The position numbers were made by a program, and so were the translations under genes. The notes beneath the pieces are model-generated. The model saw only the letters and a program-made list of their open reading frames with translations. It searched no databases and was not told the DNA's origin. A stretch of 64,000 bases of DNA from Flavobacterium sediminilitoris (GTDB taxonomy: Bacteria > Bacteroidota > Bacteroidia > Flavobacteriales > Flavobacteriaceae). Positions 45,417 to 54,569 of the stretch are shown here, piece by piece. Location of the stretch: the NCBI RefSeq assembly GCF_023008245.1, contig NZ_CP090145.1, forward strand, positions 1,178,001 to 1,242,000, given 5' to 3'. Numbering within the stretch: position 1 is the first letter of the stretch; each line of letters starts with the position of its first letter.

Positions 45417-46082
45417 TTAATTATTGCAAAGGAAAAGAATATCTTCATAAAGTTTTTTTACTTCTTCTAGATTAGTTCCATCATAAAACCCTCTGATTCT
45501 TCTTTTTTGATCTACAAGGATAAAGTTTTCAGTATGTACCATATCATACATTTCATCTATATTTCCAGTTTTAACTGCTAAGTATGATTTTCTGGCAATG
45601 TAATAAATGTCTTTTTTATTTCCAGTAACCAAATTCCATTTTTCATCTATTACTCCTTTTTCTTGAGCATATTTTTTTAAAACAGGAACACTATCAATAT
45701 CAGGAGTTACAGAATGAGATAATAGCATTACTTTCGGATTGTCTTTAATCTTTTCTTGTAACCAAACCATATTATCAGTCATTTTTGGACAAATTGAAGG
45801 ACAAGTTGTGAAAAAGAAATCAGCCACATATATTTTATCCTTATAATCTTCCTGAGTAACTATTTTTCCATTTTGATTAGTAAAAGAAAAATCAGCTATG
45901 AAGTGTTTATATCCAATGTGTTGAATTGTAGTATCTACAAGCTCTGGATTTACATCTCTTGGAGTATAGATTCGTAATTTTTTTTGCGGTTTTGTAAGAG
46001 TATATATCCCAATGAATATTCCAATTAGAATGAATATGAATACAACTATAAACCAAATATGTGCTTTCTTGTTTAATCTCAT
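45417..46082 (-). CDS. SCO1/SenC-family copper chaperone for cytochrome oxidase
   Basis: 221 residues. One N-terminal membrane helix (about 10-28), then a thioredoxin-like domain with the copper-binding CxxxC (Cys94, Cys98) in FFTTCPSICPKM and the third ligand His in YDMVHTENF. It delivers copper to the CuA site of cytochrome c oxidase or acts as a thiol reductase, on the outer face of the inner membrane. Monocistronic. TAATTTTG (minus strand 46098-46091) is nine bases from the ATG. Confidence 0.93.
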   Translation of the reverse strand: MRLNKKAHIWFIVVFIFILIGIFIGIYTLTKPQKKLRIYTPRDVNPELVDTTIQHIGYKHFIADFSFTNQNGKIVTQEDYKDKIYVADFFFTTCPSICPKMTDNMVWLQEKIKDNPKVMLLSHSVTPDIDSVPVLKKYAQEKGVIDEKWNLVTGNKKDIYYIARKSYLAVKTGNIDEMYDMVHTENFILVDQKRRIRGFYDGTNLEEVKKLYEDILFLCNN

Positions 46083-46519
46083 AATTAATGCAAAATTAAT
46101 TTTTTTTAAAAGATAAATAGCAAAAAGGGTGTTAATGTTAGATGAGTTACATTAGTTTTGGTAGGATTAAGATTTATTTGTAGTCTATTAATTAAGGGTG
46201 TAAGAATCATAAAAAAATCATAAATTCTGATTGTTTTTCTTAGTCTACTTTTGTGATTTTAATAATAATAAAAATGATCTTAAAATAGTTAAATATCAAG
46301 TTTAGTCAAATAAAGTATATTTTAAACTTATAAAACATGTTGACTATTAATATAGAAATTAATTTAACAACTACTATAAAAAGATATAGTTTGTTAAAAT
46401 TAATTATAAAAAAGACATTATTTCTAAAAGAATTGTTAAAGAATAAAAGGGAGTTTCCCGAACCAATTGAAATAAAGTATATTTGTTTTCGCTACTATAA
46501 CTTTAAAAAATTAACCAGA
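46083..46519. other. 437-bp intergenic region between SCO and M13 peptidase genes
   Basis: AT-rich, divergent promoters only. It has a TACTTTTG at 46246-46253 and a better-placed TATATTTG at 46478-46485, with TTTC 20 bases upstream. Short in-frame codons before the M13 ATG continue to 46337 but cross this promoter, so they are not coding. I see no RNA gene or repeat here. Confidence 0.6.
46478..46485 (+). promoter_or_regulatory. Probable -7 box of the M13 peptidase gene
   Basis: TATATTTG with TTTC (46454-46457) exactly 20 bases upstream, 34 bases before the chosen ATG. This also supports that start. Confidence 0.5.
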
Positions 46520-48583
46520 ATGAAGAATTATATTTTTAAAGGGAGCATTTGCATCCTTTTATTAGCTACAACATTAAACTCTTGTAAAACAGGGAAAACA
46601 ACAAAAAAAGAAATTGTTGGTATAAATACAAATTATATGGACAAATCAGTTCGACCAGCTGACGACTTTTTTCGTTATGTAAATGGAAAATGGTTAGACA
46701 ATACAGAAATACCTTCAGATAGAACAAGATGGGGAAGTTTTGATGAACTAAGAAAGAAAACAGACGAAGATGTAATGTTTATCTTAAAAAAGGCATTAGT
46801 AGACAGAACAATTGAACCAAATTCTGATCAAGGTAAAGCGATAAGTCTTTATAAAACAATACTAGATACTGTAACTAGAAACAAACAAGGAGTAGAACCT
46901 TTAAAGCCTTACCTAGATAAAATTGAAGCAATAAAGAATTCAAAAGATTTAGTAGCTTTTATTACAGAAATGGAAAAAGAAGGTGGTTTAGGATTTTTCG
47001 GAACGTATGTAGGAACAGATGCTAAGAATAGTACTAGAAATGTAGTTTATTTAGGAACAGGAAGCCTTGGATTACCAGATAGAGACTATTATGTATCTGA
47101 TTCACCAGATAACAAAGAAAAAAGAGAAAAATATGTTGATCATGTTGCTAAAATGCTACTTTTTTTAGGAGAAAATGAAGGAGATGCAAAAGAAAACGCA
47201 TCTAAAATATTAGCATTAGAAACATCAATGTCTGAGTCAACATTAGATAGAGTAGAAAGACGAGATAGAAGAAAAACATATAACCCAATGACAATTGCAG
47301 AGCTTGGAAAATTAGTTCCTGCTGTAAAATGGGATACTTATTTTCAAGAAATTGGGATAGGGAAGATAGACACAATTATAGTATCTCAGCCTAAATATAT
47401 GACGGCTTTACAAGGCATAATAAAGAAAAATGATGTAAATGCATGGAAAGAATACATGAAATGGACATTATTGCGTCAAACATCTGGATTGTTAAGTACA
47501 GAAATAGGTGATACGAATTGGGATTTTTATGGAAAAACTTTAACCGGAGCTGTAAGACAACGTCCTGCTGAAGAAAGAGCTTTACAAGCTGTTAATGGAA
47601 CACTAGGAGAAGCTTTAGGAAAATTATATGTAGCTGAAAAATTCCCAGCGGAAGCAAAAGAAAAAGCGCAAGCTATGATTGCTAATGTATTCAAAGCATT
47701 TGAAAATAGAATTGATAATTTGCCTTGGATGACAAAAGCAACAAAAGAAAACGCGAAATTGAAATTGAGAAAATCTAGAGTAAAAATTGGTTATCCTGAT
47801 AAATGGAAAGATTATTCAGAATTAATAATTATGAACCCTGAAGAAGGAGGTACTTATTTTCAAAATATGAAGAATGCATCAATCTGGGGAACTAATGAAA
47901 ATTTAAAAAAATTAGGAAAACCAGTTGATAAAGAAGAATGGGGAATGTCTCCACAAACAGTGAATGCATACTTTAATCCATCATATAATGAAATTGTATT
48001 TCCTGCTGCAATTTTACAACCACCTTTCTACGATTATAAGGCAGATGAAGCAGTAAATTATGGCGGAATAGGAGCCGTAATTGGTCATGAAATTTCGCAT
48101 GGTTTTGATGATTCAGGATCTCGTTATGATTCAGATGGGAACTTAGTTAATTGGTGGAGTGATAAGGACTTAACGGAATTTACAACATTAGGAGCAGCTC
48201 TTGCTGATCAATATTCATCATTACAACCACTACCTGGAATATTTGTAGATGGAAAATTTACACTTGGAGAGAATATTGGTGATTTAGGAGGAGTAAATGC
48301 TGCTTATGATGGATTACAGATTTATTTAAAAGAAAATGGTAATCCTGGATTAATAGATGGTTTTACACCAGAACAACGTTTCTTTATTTCTTGGTCAACA
48401 ATTTGGAGAAGTAAAATGCGCGATGAGGCTATTAAAAATCAAGTAAAAACAGATCCACATTCACCAGGAATGTATCGTGCTTACGTACCTTTACAAAATG
48501 TAGATGCTTTCTATAAAGCATTTAGTATTAAAGAAGGAGACGGAATGTATATTGCTCCTGAAAATAGAGTGAAAATTTGGTAA
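46520..48583 (+). CDS. M13-family (neprilysin/PepO-like) metallopeptidase lipoprotein
   Basis: 687 residues from the ATG at 46520. Lipoprotein signal with lipobox TLNSCKTGK. The zinc site is intact: HEISH at 523-527 in VIGHEISHGFDDSG and the third ligand Glu584 in GENIGDLGGVNA. NAYFNPSYNEIVFPAAILQPP upstream is the M13 substrate-binding segment, and the ending YRAYVPLQNVDAFYKAFS and PENRVKIW is typical. It is expected to cut small peptides in the periplasm or at the surface. Monocistronic with a palindromic terminator. Confidence 0.94.
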   Translation: MKNYIFKGSICILLLATTLNSCKTGKTTKKEIVGINTNYMDKSVRPADDFFRYVNGKWLDNTEIPSDRTRWGSFDELRKKTDEDVMFILKKALVDRTIEPNSDQGKAISLYKTILDTVTRNKQGVEPLKPYLDKIEAIKNSKDLVAFITEMEKEGGLGFFGTYVGTDAKNSTRNVVYLGTGSLGLPDRDYYVSDSPDNKEKREKYVDHVAKMLLFLGENEGDAKENASKILALETSMSESTLDRVERRDRRKTYNPMTIAELGKLVPAVKWDTYFQEIGIGKIDTIIVSQPKYMTALQGIIKKNDVNAWKEYMKWTLLRQTSGLLSTEIGDTNWDFYGKTLTGAVRQRPAEERALQAVNGTLGEALGKLYVAEKFPAEAKEKAQAMIANVFKAFENRIDNLPWMTKATKENAKLKLRKSRVKIGYPDKWKDYSELIIMNPEEGGTYFQNMKNASIWGTNENLKKLGKPVDKEEWGMSPQTVNAYFNPSYNEIVFPAAILQPPFYDYKADEAVNYGGIGAVIGHEISHGFDDSGSRYDSDGNLVNWWSDKDLTEFTTLGAALADQYSSLQPLPGIFVDGKFTLGENIGDLGGVNAAYDGLQIYLKENGNPGLIDGFTPEQRFFISWSTIWRSKMRDEAIKNQVKTDPHSPGMYRAYVPLQNVDAFYKAFSIKEGDGMYIAPENRVKIW

Positions 48584-48602
48584 TCAAATTTTAAATATTA
48601 AG

Positions 48603-48628
48603 AAAAGGCCAAGTTAACTTGGCCTTTT
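48603..48628. terminator. 26-bp perfect palindromic terminator
   Basis: AAAAGGCCAAGTT/AACTTGGCCTTTT, perfect arms meeting at GTTAAC, between convergent M13 and EamA genes. Confidence 0.87.
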
Positions 48629-49552
48629 TTATTTTGTTTTTATTGCTTTATTTACTAAGTATAAACCTGTAATTGTAATAAATCCACCTATTGCAATGGA
48701 AACAGTAAATGGTTCATTAAATAAGAAATAACCAAAAAATAAAGCGACCATTGGATTAATATAAGCATATAAACTGCTTACTTCTTTAGGTAAATTTTCA
48801 AGAGCATAAATGAATGCGATAAAAGTTAATACCGAACCAAAAACTATTAAATAAGCAATAGACCACCATGAAATAGTTGGAATTTCTACCAAAGGTATTG
48901 CGGTCCCGTTTATATTAGTAACACTAAATATAACAATACTTGAAATTAGCATTTGCAATCCTAGACTAAAGTAAGGATTGAAATTAGTCTTATTTTCTCT
49001 AATATAAATTGAAGATAAAGCCCAAGTAAAAGTAGCAATTACAGAGAGTAATATTCCAAAACGAAATTCAGGATTTAGAAAATCATTTAAGTAATCGTAG
49101 AAAATAACACATATTCCAGAAAAGCAAATGAATAATCCTAGAGCAGCTTTCCAAGAAATTTTATCACCTCTAAAAAAACTAATAATAACAATCCATAAAG
49201 GGAAAATAGAACCAATAATAGCTCCTAAGCCACTTGAAATGTATTTCACACCCCAAGTGCTTAACCCATTACTTAACATGAAATTTAAAACGCTTAATAT
49301 TAAAATATTTCGCCATTGTCTTTTATTTGGCCAAGGAGATTTTTTGATTAAAAAATAGATTAGATAAATGGCACCTCCAAATAATTGTCTTATAGCAACA
49401 AGTTGCATTGCGGGCATATGTTTTACACCTTCTTTTGAAGCAATCCATGTAGTTCCCCAAAAGAAACTAATCCAACAAAGCGCAATAAATGGTAATCCAA
49501 CAGCACTTTTCTTTCTTTTTATATATTCGTGAAAGACACTAAAATAAGCCAT
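48629..49552 (-). CDS. EamA/DMT-family transporter
   Basis: 307 residues, ten hydrophobic segments in two EamA repeats: FIALCWISFFWGTTWIASKEG in the first half and YALENLPKEVSSLYAYINPM before the last two helices, both typical. An inner-membrane exporter of metabolites or amino acids; the substrate is unknown. It is two bases after the SDR gene at 49555, so co-transcribed. A second, distinct paralogue is at 56658. Confidence 0.88.
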   Translation of the reverse strand: MAYFSVFHEYIKRKKSAVGLPFIALCWISFFWGTTWIASKEGVKHMPAMQLVAIRQLFGGAIYLIYFLIKKSPWPNKRQWRNILILSVLNFMLSNGLSTWGVKYISSGLGAIIGSIFPLWIVIISFFRGDKISWKAALGLFICFSGICVIFYDYLNDFLNPEFRFGILLSVIATFTWALSSIYIRENKTNFNPYFSLGLQMLISSIVIFSVTNINGTAIPLVEIPTISWWSIAYLIVFGSVLTFIAFIYALENLPKEVSSLYAYINPMVALFFGYFLFNEPFTVSIAIGGFITITGLYLVNKAIKTK

Positions 49553-49554
49553 TA

Positions 49555-50430
49555 CTAAATTTCCTTTTTAAAAGTGTAAGATAAAAAGGTTTCTATTTTA
49601 GTACTTAAAATAATTTTCCCTTTTGATTTTGAATTTTTTGTAAAAATAGGCAAAGCTAAATTTAAATCGGAAGCTTTTTTTTGATAATATTTTTCACGAG
49701 TTGGATGTTCAGGTGAAACAGCATTAAAAACAAAATTGTCATGTTGCTTTGATGTTCCAGAATGTTTCAACATCACATCATTATTTTTTTTATCAAAGTC
49801 GAGAAGTTGTTGTGTAATTGCTGTAATTATTCCAATACAGTCTTCTTGATGGATAAAGTTTATAGGAGCATCTGGATTTTCTACATCTTTTTTTCCTGCT
49901 AGGTGTTTTATAGGATGTCTATCTTCTCCAATTAAACCACCAAAACGCAGAATTATGGTTTCAAAATTTGGGTTATTCAATAATAATTGTTCTACTTCAA
50001 CTAATTGTCTACCGCTTTCAGTATCAGGATTCGTAGGTGTCTCTTCTGTTATTTTTTCAATTGGAAATACATCCCTATAAACAGAAGTCGAACTTACGAA
50101 AAGGATTTTTTTAATTTCAGATTTTTCTATTTGGGTAACCAAAGTTTTTATTTTAGTCACAAAAGAAATAGATGTGTCTTTTCTTAAACTAGGAGGAATA
50201 TCGATAATTAAAATTTCTGAGTCGTTTAAAAAATCATCTATATTGCCTTCAACTTTATTTTCAAATAATGAAAGTAAAAATGGTTCAATTTTATTGGATT
50301 CTAATAATGCAAGTTTATTTTCAGAAGTTGTAGAACCTTTAACTGAAAAACCGTTTTCAATTAATTTTTTGGCTAAAGGTAACCCTAACCAACCACAACC
50401 TAGTATGGAAATTTGTTTATTTACTGCCAT
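49555..50430 (-). CDS. NAD(P)-binding SDR/epimerase-like protein
   Basis: 291 residues. Nucleotide loop ILGCGWLGLPLAKKL (9-23), then FVSSTSVYRDVFP with the Ser/Tyr region of extended short-chain dehydrogenases, and ILRFGGLIGEDRHP, resembling the YeeZ-type subgroup. It probably reduces or epimerises an unknown substrate. The start overlaps the end of the upstream small gene by 10 bases. Confidence 0.83.
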   Translation of the reverse strand: MAVNKQISILGCGWLGLPLAKKLIENGFSVKGSTTSENKLALLESNKIEPFLLSLFENKVEGNIDDFLNDSEILIIDIPPSLRKDTSISFVTKIKTLVTQIEKSEIKKILFVSSTSVYRDVFPIEKITEETPTNPDTESGRQLVEVEQLLLNNPNFETIILRFGGLIGEDRHPIKHLAGKKDVENPDAPINFIHQEDCIGIITAITQQLLDFDKKNNDVMLKHSGTSKQHDNFVFNAVSPEHPTREKYYQKKASDLNLALPIFTKNSKSKGKIILSTKIETFLSYTFKKEI

Positions 50431-50819
50431 TTATAATGTTCTATATAAGTATTAGTAGCAATATCGTGTTCGTAATATTTTATGCTTTTAAAACCCTGAC
50501 TTATAAGTGTTAGAGAATCAGGTTGAATTTTTTCATCTAAAAATGGATAGTTGTTATTTGGATTTTTTTTATCATACTTGACTTTATAAAATCGATTTAA
50601 AATGGTTTTTTTACTTTTGTAAGAAACTTTTGAAACAAAACTTTTATTATTTACATAAAAACGACAATTATAATAACCATGAGCGCTTTCTTTTTTACTT
50701 ATTTTACTCATTAATCCAATTGTTGAAACTGTAAAACTTTCAATTTTCTCTTTTCTTCTCTTTTCATCAAATAAAATAAATAGTATGAATAATAAAATCA
50801 AACCTAGAGTAAAATACAT
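50421..50819 (-). CDS. Small membrane-anchored protein, unknown
   Basis: 132 residues. One N-terminal hydrophobic helix (MYFTLGLILLFILFILF) followed by a soluble, Lys/Tyr-rich domain (GYYNCRFYVNNKSFVSKVSY, FYKVKYDKKNPNNNYPFLDE) resembling small DUF3592-style extracytoplasmic domains. No motif of known function. It overlaps the downstream SDR gene by 10 bases. Confidence 0.6.
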   Translation of the reverse strand: MYFTLGLILLFILFILFDEKRRKEKIESFTVSTIGLMSKISKKESAHGYYNCRFYVNNKSFVSKVSYKSKKTILNRFYKVKYDKKNPNNNYPFLDEKIQPDSLTLISQGFKSIKYYEHDIATNTYIEHYKWQ

Positions 50820-50859
50820 TTTTCTTTTTCTATTTTCTCTTTCATCTTTATTCTAAAAA

Positions 50860-51210
50860 CTAACTATCTTTCTTAACTAAAACAAAACTATCATTTTCAA
50901 TTGGCATATAACCTTGATCGTATAAAAAATAATAGGTATTGCCAGTTTTGGTTTGATAAATAGAAGTGAAAAATTCAAAATCGAAACCTTTGCTAACGAG
51001 TTTGGTTCTAGTAGTTTTGGTTTTATCATCTGGATTTAGTTCGCAAAGAATACGATAATTTTTACGCAATTTATTGTTCACATTACGCATCAAGTTATTT
51101 TGATCTTTGTTCATTTTATTGTTGTAAGCATTTCTACAACCATCTGAACAGAATTTTTTATCCTCTCTTCCAATAATTTTTTCGTTACATTCTAAACACA
51201 ATTTTGCCAT
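50860..51210 (-). CDS. Small zinc-ribbon protein, unknown
   Basis: 116 residues. The N-terminus carries a Cys4 zinc-binding motif: CLECNEKIIGREDKKFCSDGC, followed by RNAYNNKMN. The rest is basic and helical, then a small beta domain (GFDFEFFTSIYQTKTGNTYYF). Possible RNA/DNA or protein binding; no established function. Three bases after the bacillithiol transferase gene. Confidence 0.68.
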   Translation of the reverse strand: MAKLCLECNEKIIGREDKKFCSDGCRNAYNNKMNKDQNNLMRNVNNKLRKNYRILCELNPDDKTKTTRTKLVSKGFDFEFFTSIYQTKTGNTYYFLYDQGYMPIENDSFVLVKKDS

Positions 51211-51212
51211 AA

Positions 51213-51749
51213 TTAAAACTTATTTTCATGTAGTAAAGCATGTTTTATATGTGCTAAATGATGTCTGCAATGCCATGCGTAAAGTCCGACTACACTTTTT
51301 AAGGTAAAAGATTGTTTACTTTCAGGATGATAATATGTTTTTTCCCAATCTTTTTCATCCATATTTAGTAAAACCAAATGCCATCTGTGGTGTAAGCCTT
51401 TTAAAATTAATAGTGAATAAGAAATATCATCATCAGTACCGTCAATTAATTCAGCCCATAAATCTTCTGCGTACGGTTTTATCGTTGGGTTTTCTTCTGT
51501 GAGAGCCAACTTAAATCGAATAAAAGCATTCATGTGACTGTCTGCACAATGATGTACTACTTGTTTGATATTCCAACCATAAGGACGATATCTCCATTGT
51601 AATTTTTCTTTGGAAAGTTCATTGGTAACAGCTACAACATACTCTGGAAAATGTTGAATTTCTGAAATCCATGAATGCAAAATGTCGTCTGTTATTACTT
51701 CTGGACAGTTGAATTGTCCAACTGGGTATTTTAGTTGTTCTAGTTCCAT
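51213..51749 (-). CDS. YfiT/BstA-type bacillithiol transferase (DinB fold)
   Basis: 178 residues. The DinB-fold metal site is intact: VVHHCADSHMNAF (about 65-77) and WHCRHHLAHIKHAL (near 158-171), with RYRPYGWNIKQVVHH typical of YfiT. Such enzymes conjugate or detoxify thiol targets with bacillithiol. Together with the bacilliredoxin at 30241 it indicates bacillithiol metabolism. It lies in a small accessory run and starts two bases upstream of the frameshifted gene's last stop. Confidence 0.85.
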   Translation of the reverse strand: MELEQLKYPVGQFNCPEVITDDILHSWISEIQHFPEYVVAVTNELSKEKLQWRYRPYGWNIKQVVHHCADSHMNAFIRFKLALTEENPTIKPYAEDLWAELIDGTDDDISYSLLILKGLHHRWHLVLLNMDEKDWEKTYYHPESKQSFTLKSVVGLYAWHCRHHLAHIKHALLHENKF

Positions 51750-51751
51750 GT

Positions 51752-52262
51752 TTAGTTATTACTTTTTTTTCGATTTATTTTTTTCTTTCCAATTACTACC
51801 ATTTTAAATTCACCTAGGTTTAAATCATTGATTTTTTCAATGTTTTCAAAAACTATATAAACTTGATTTTCAAATGTTATGTTTATAAATCCAATTAAAT
51901 CAATCTCTTTATAATATTTCAAATCGAGTTTATCTAATTCTTTAATTGTTTCTTTTAAGTTTGGAATATATTTACCTTCTTTAAAAAGCCACCAATCTTG
52001 AATATGAATTTTTTTTTCCACCATCTAATTTAGGGACATAATTGTTTAATATTTCTTTAAGTGATGAGTCATTATCAAAATGGAATTCAAAGTTTCCATA
52101 TTTCCATATTTTTGAAGACTCTATAGTTTCATTATTGAGCCAATCATCAGGATGAAAGCCTTTCGCTAATAATTCATTTTTGTGAACTCCAAGAGAAATA
52201 AAATTAAATTTACCTGTCTTAATAAATTGGGTTAAATTTAATTGTAAACTATTTTCAGTCAT
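51752..52262 (-). pseudogene. Frameshifted small protein gene (two overlapping reading frames, A9 slip)
   Basis: Frame 1 begins at the ATG at 52262 and runs to a stop at 51981 (93 residues). Frame 2 covers 52024-51752. At the overlap there is a run of nine A (minus strand; T at 52009-52017). Removing one A joins them into one ~168-residue protein reading PKLDGGKKIHIQDWWLFKEG. This matches a common small flavobacterial family with LxxFIKTGKFxxxxLG at the start and a DDW motif. It is therefore one gene with a +1 indel, either a true mutation or a homopolymer sequencing error. Function of the intact protein unknown. Confidence 0.8.
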
Positions 52263-52276
52263 ATTTTAAATAGTTT

Positions 52277-52756
52277 TCACTTCTTAAAATTAAAAACCAC
52301 TTCTTCTTTAGAATCTTCAAAATAAGCATACAAATTTACTTCGTTATCAGAAACTTTCTCAAAAGTAAAGTTGTCAAAATACATTCTATTATTTTCTTTT
52401 TTGATGAATCTAAAATCTTCTGATTTGTCTTTTTCTTCCCAACCTTTTAAATCGGCATCGAAATGTTTGATTTGGTATAACAGTGTTTTGTCTTTTTCTA
52501 TAATATGACCAATTTCATAAAAAGCCACTTTCCCATCAACCACTAATTTAAAATTAAACAACATGGAACCACCTAATGGTTTGTTCCAGTTTTCTTGAAA
52601 AATACCACCAAAAGCATCACCAGTCCAATTACCTTCTAACCACTCGATGTCTTTAAGAGTGGCTTTTTCAGATCCTTTTTCATCATTATAATGTAAGGTG
52701 TTTTGTGTGTACCCAAAGGATGTAACAAGGAGTAAAAGAAAAATTACTTTTTTCAT
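52277..52756 (-). CDS. Exported DUF6265-like protein
   Basis: 159 residues with a signal peptide (MKKVIFLLLLVTSFGYTQ). The mature domain is a lipocalin-like beta pattern: DIEWLEGNWTGDAFGGIFQENWNKP, GSMLFNFKLVVDGKVAFYE and YFDNFTFEKVSDNEVNLYAYF. It resembles the DUF6265 family, whose members may bind small ligands. Function unknown. Upstream of the frameshifted gene on the same strand. Confidence 0.72.
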   Translation of the reverse strand: MKKVIFLLLLVTSFGYTQNTLHYNDEKGSEKATLKDIEWLEGNWTGDAFGGIFQENWNKPLGGSMLFNFKLVVDGKVAFYEIGHIIEKDKTLLYQIKHFDADLKGWEEKDKSEDFRFIKKENNRMYFDNFTFEKVSDNEVNLYAYFEDSKEEVVFNFKK

Positions 52757-52800
52757 TATTGCTTTTTTTATTATTATTTCAGAATGACAAGTGCTGATTA

Positions 52801-54327
52801 TTACTTTAATTTTCTTAAACTATATAAGTCTTTTCTTCTGTCTTTCATGGTATTTACACTTCCATGTTCGTGCAATTCTTTCAGTAAATCCATATCTACG
52901 TCTACTATTAGTGTCATTTCCGTGTTAGGAGTTGCTTCTGCTTTAATTCCGTTACTTGGGAAAGCAAAATCGGATGGAGTAAATACGGCTGCTTGTGCAT
53001 ACTGAATGTCCATGTTATTCACTTTTGGTAAATTTCCAACACAGCCAGCAATTGCAACATAGCATTCATTTTCAATTGCTCGAGCTTGAGCACAGCTTTT
53101 TACACGAGTATAACCATTTTGTGTATCAGTTAAAAAAGGAACAAATAAAATATTCATGCCTTCATCTGCCATTAAACGAGATAATTCTGGGAATTCTACA
53201 TCATAACAAATCATAATTCCTATTTTGCCACAATCGGTATCAAAAGTTTGTATGGTATCACCACCAGTAATTCCCCAATGAAAAACTTCGTTTGGTGTAA
53301 TGTGTATTTTACGATACATTTCGTTCGTTCCATCACGTTTACAAAGGAAACCCACATTATAAACATGTTCGTCTTCAATGTAAGGCATGCTTCCTGTGAT
53401 GATATTAATATTATAAGAAATGGCGAATTCTTGAAACTTTAATCGTACAGCTTCGGTGTGTCGAGCTAGCTCTCGAATAGCTTCGGCTTCAGATAAATGA
53501 TTATAATCTGCCATTAATGGTGCTGTGAAAAACTCTGGAAATAAAGCAAAATCACTTCCATAACCAGAAACAGCATCTATGAAAAATTCGGCTTGTTCAA
53601 ACAAAGCATCTAAGTTTCCTAAAGAACGCATTTGCCATTGAATTAGTCCTAAACGAACGACACTTTTTTCTGTATTGATTAATTTTGGACTATCGTCATA
53701 ATAGATGTTATTCCACTCTAATAAAACAGCATATTCTTGTGATTCTACATCTCCTTCTAGATAGTTTTTAAGTACACGTACTTCATGAAAATCATTACTT
53801 AACTGAAAAGATAAGACAGAATCATAAATTTCTTTTTTCTTTACTTTTTCAATATAAATTTTTGGTGTTATTTCATCTTTATATTTGCCATAATTTGGAA
53901 TTCTTCCAGCAAATATTATCGATTTTAGATTTAGTTGTTCACATAATTCTTTCCTAACATCATATAAACGTCTACCTAGTCGAAGACCGCGATATTGAGG
54001 ATTAATAAATACATCTATTCCATATAAAACTTCTCCATCAGGATTGTGAGTTGAGAAGGTGAAATTTCCAGTAATAGATTTGTAGGTTCTGGTTTTAAAG
54101 GCAAAATCTTCTGTGACTAATAGAGATAATGCAGAACCTACTACAATGCCATCAACAACAATAACTAATTGGCCTTCAGGAAATTTTTTTAATAGAAGTT
54201 CTATTTGATCTTCTTTCCAAAATGAATCTGCCATTTCTGGATAAGATTCAATCATTGATTTTTTTAATTCTTTGTAATCTTCAATTTGTAAATTACGTAA
54301 CTCAATTGATTTAATGTTTGCTGGCAT
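52801..54327 (-). CDS. GNAT acetyltransferase-nitrilase fusion protein
   Basis: 508 residues. The N-terminal ~210 residues are a GNAT domain (PQYRGLRLGRRLYDVRKEL, the acetyl-CoA loop near 110-128). The rest is a carbon-nitrogen hydrolase with the Glu-Lys-Cys triad: FALFPEFFTAP (Glu), MYRKIHITPN (Lys) and IGIMICYDVEFPE (Cys). Such bifunctional proteins are common in Bacteroidota but their substrates are unsettled. The promoter is well formed and overlaps three phased repeats, suggesting specific control. Confidence 0.93.
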   Translation of the reverse strand: MPANIKSIELRNLQIEDYKELKKSMIESYPEMADSFWKEDQIELLLKKFPEGQLVIVVDGIVVGSALSLLVTEDFAFKTRTYKSITGNFTFSTHNPDGEVLYGIDVFINPQYRGLRLGRRLYDVRKELCEQLNLKSIIFAGRIPNYGKYKDEITPKIYIEKVKKKEIYDSVLSFQLSNDFHEVRVLKNYLEGDVESQEYAVLLEWNNIYYDDSPKLINTEKSVVRLGLIQWQMRSLGNLDALFEQAEFFIDAVSGYGSDFALFPEFFTAPLMADYNHLSEAEAIRELARHTEAVRLKFQEFAISYNINIITGSMPYIEDEHVYNVGFLCKRDGTNEMYRKIHITPNEVFHWGITGGDTIQTFDTDCGKIGIMICYDVEFPELSRLMADEGMNILFVPFLTDTQNGYTRVKSCAQARAIENECYVAIAGCVGNLPKVNNMDIQYAQAAVFTPSDFAFPSNGIKAEATPNTEMTLIVDVDMDLLKELHEHGSVNTMKDRRKDLYSLRKLK

Positions 54328-54346
54328 ATATGTATTTGATTTTCAA

Positions 54347-54378
54347 CAAATATAATGAAAAATATTTCCGTTTACAAA
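54347..54378 (-). promoter_or_regulatory. Promoter of the GNAT-nitrilase gene
   Basis: On the minus strand TTTG (54378-54375), a 20-base spacer, then TATATTTG (54354-54347), 20 bases before the ATG. An exact fit to the Bacteroidota consensus. Confidence 0.68.
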
Positions 54379-54397
54379 CGTTTACAATTATTTACAA
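54371..54397. repeat. Three TTTACAA repeats spaced exactly 10 bp
   Basis: TTTACAA begins at 54371, 54381 and 54391, so each copy is on the same helix face. The first copy overlaps the -33 element of the GNAT-nitrilase promoter. This looks like a regulator binding array. Confidence 0.6.
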
Positions 54398-54569
54398 CCG
54401 AAAGTAAATGGATAGTTACCGAATAATGTTTGAAAGTTATTTAATCTTTGCACTGTCGAAATGAAAAGAATATAGTTGCAACTATGGAGTTTTGAAATAA
54501 ACATCAAGATTAAAATTTTCATTAGAATACAAAATAATATATAAACCATTTAATTTTTTTTTACACGCC

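Noticed and set aside
46337..46519. 61-codon extension of the M13 peptidase
   Set aside because: It contains a good promoter and would bury the lipoprotein signal; the ATG at 46520 starts a proper signal peptide.
51981..52024. Programmed ribosomal frameshift at the A9 run
   Set aside because: Restoring the frame needs a +1 shift, with no supporting stop or slow codon signal. An indel or sequencing error is the simpler reading, though slippage cannot be excluded.
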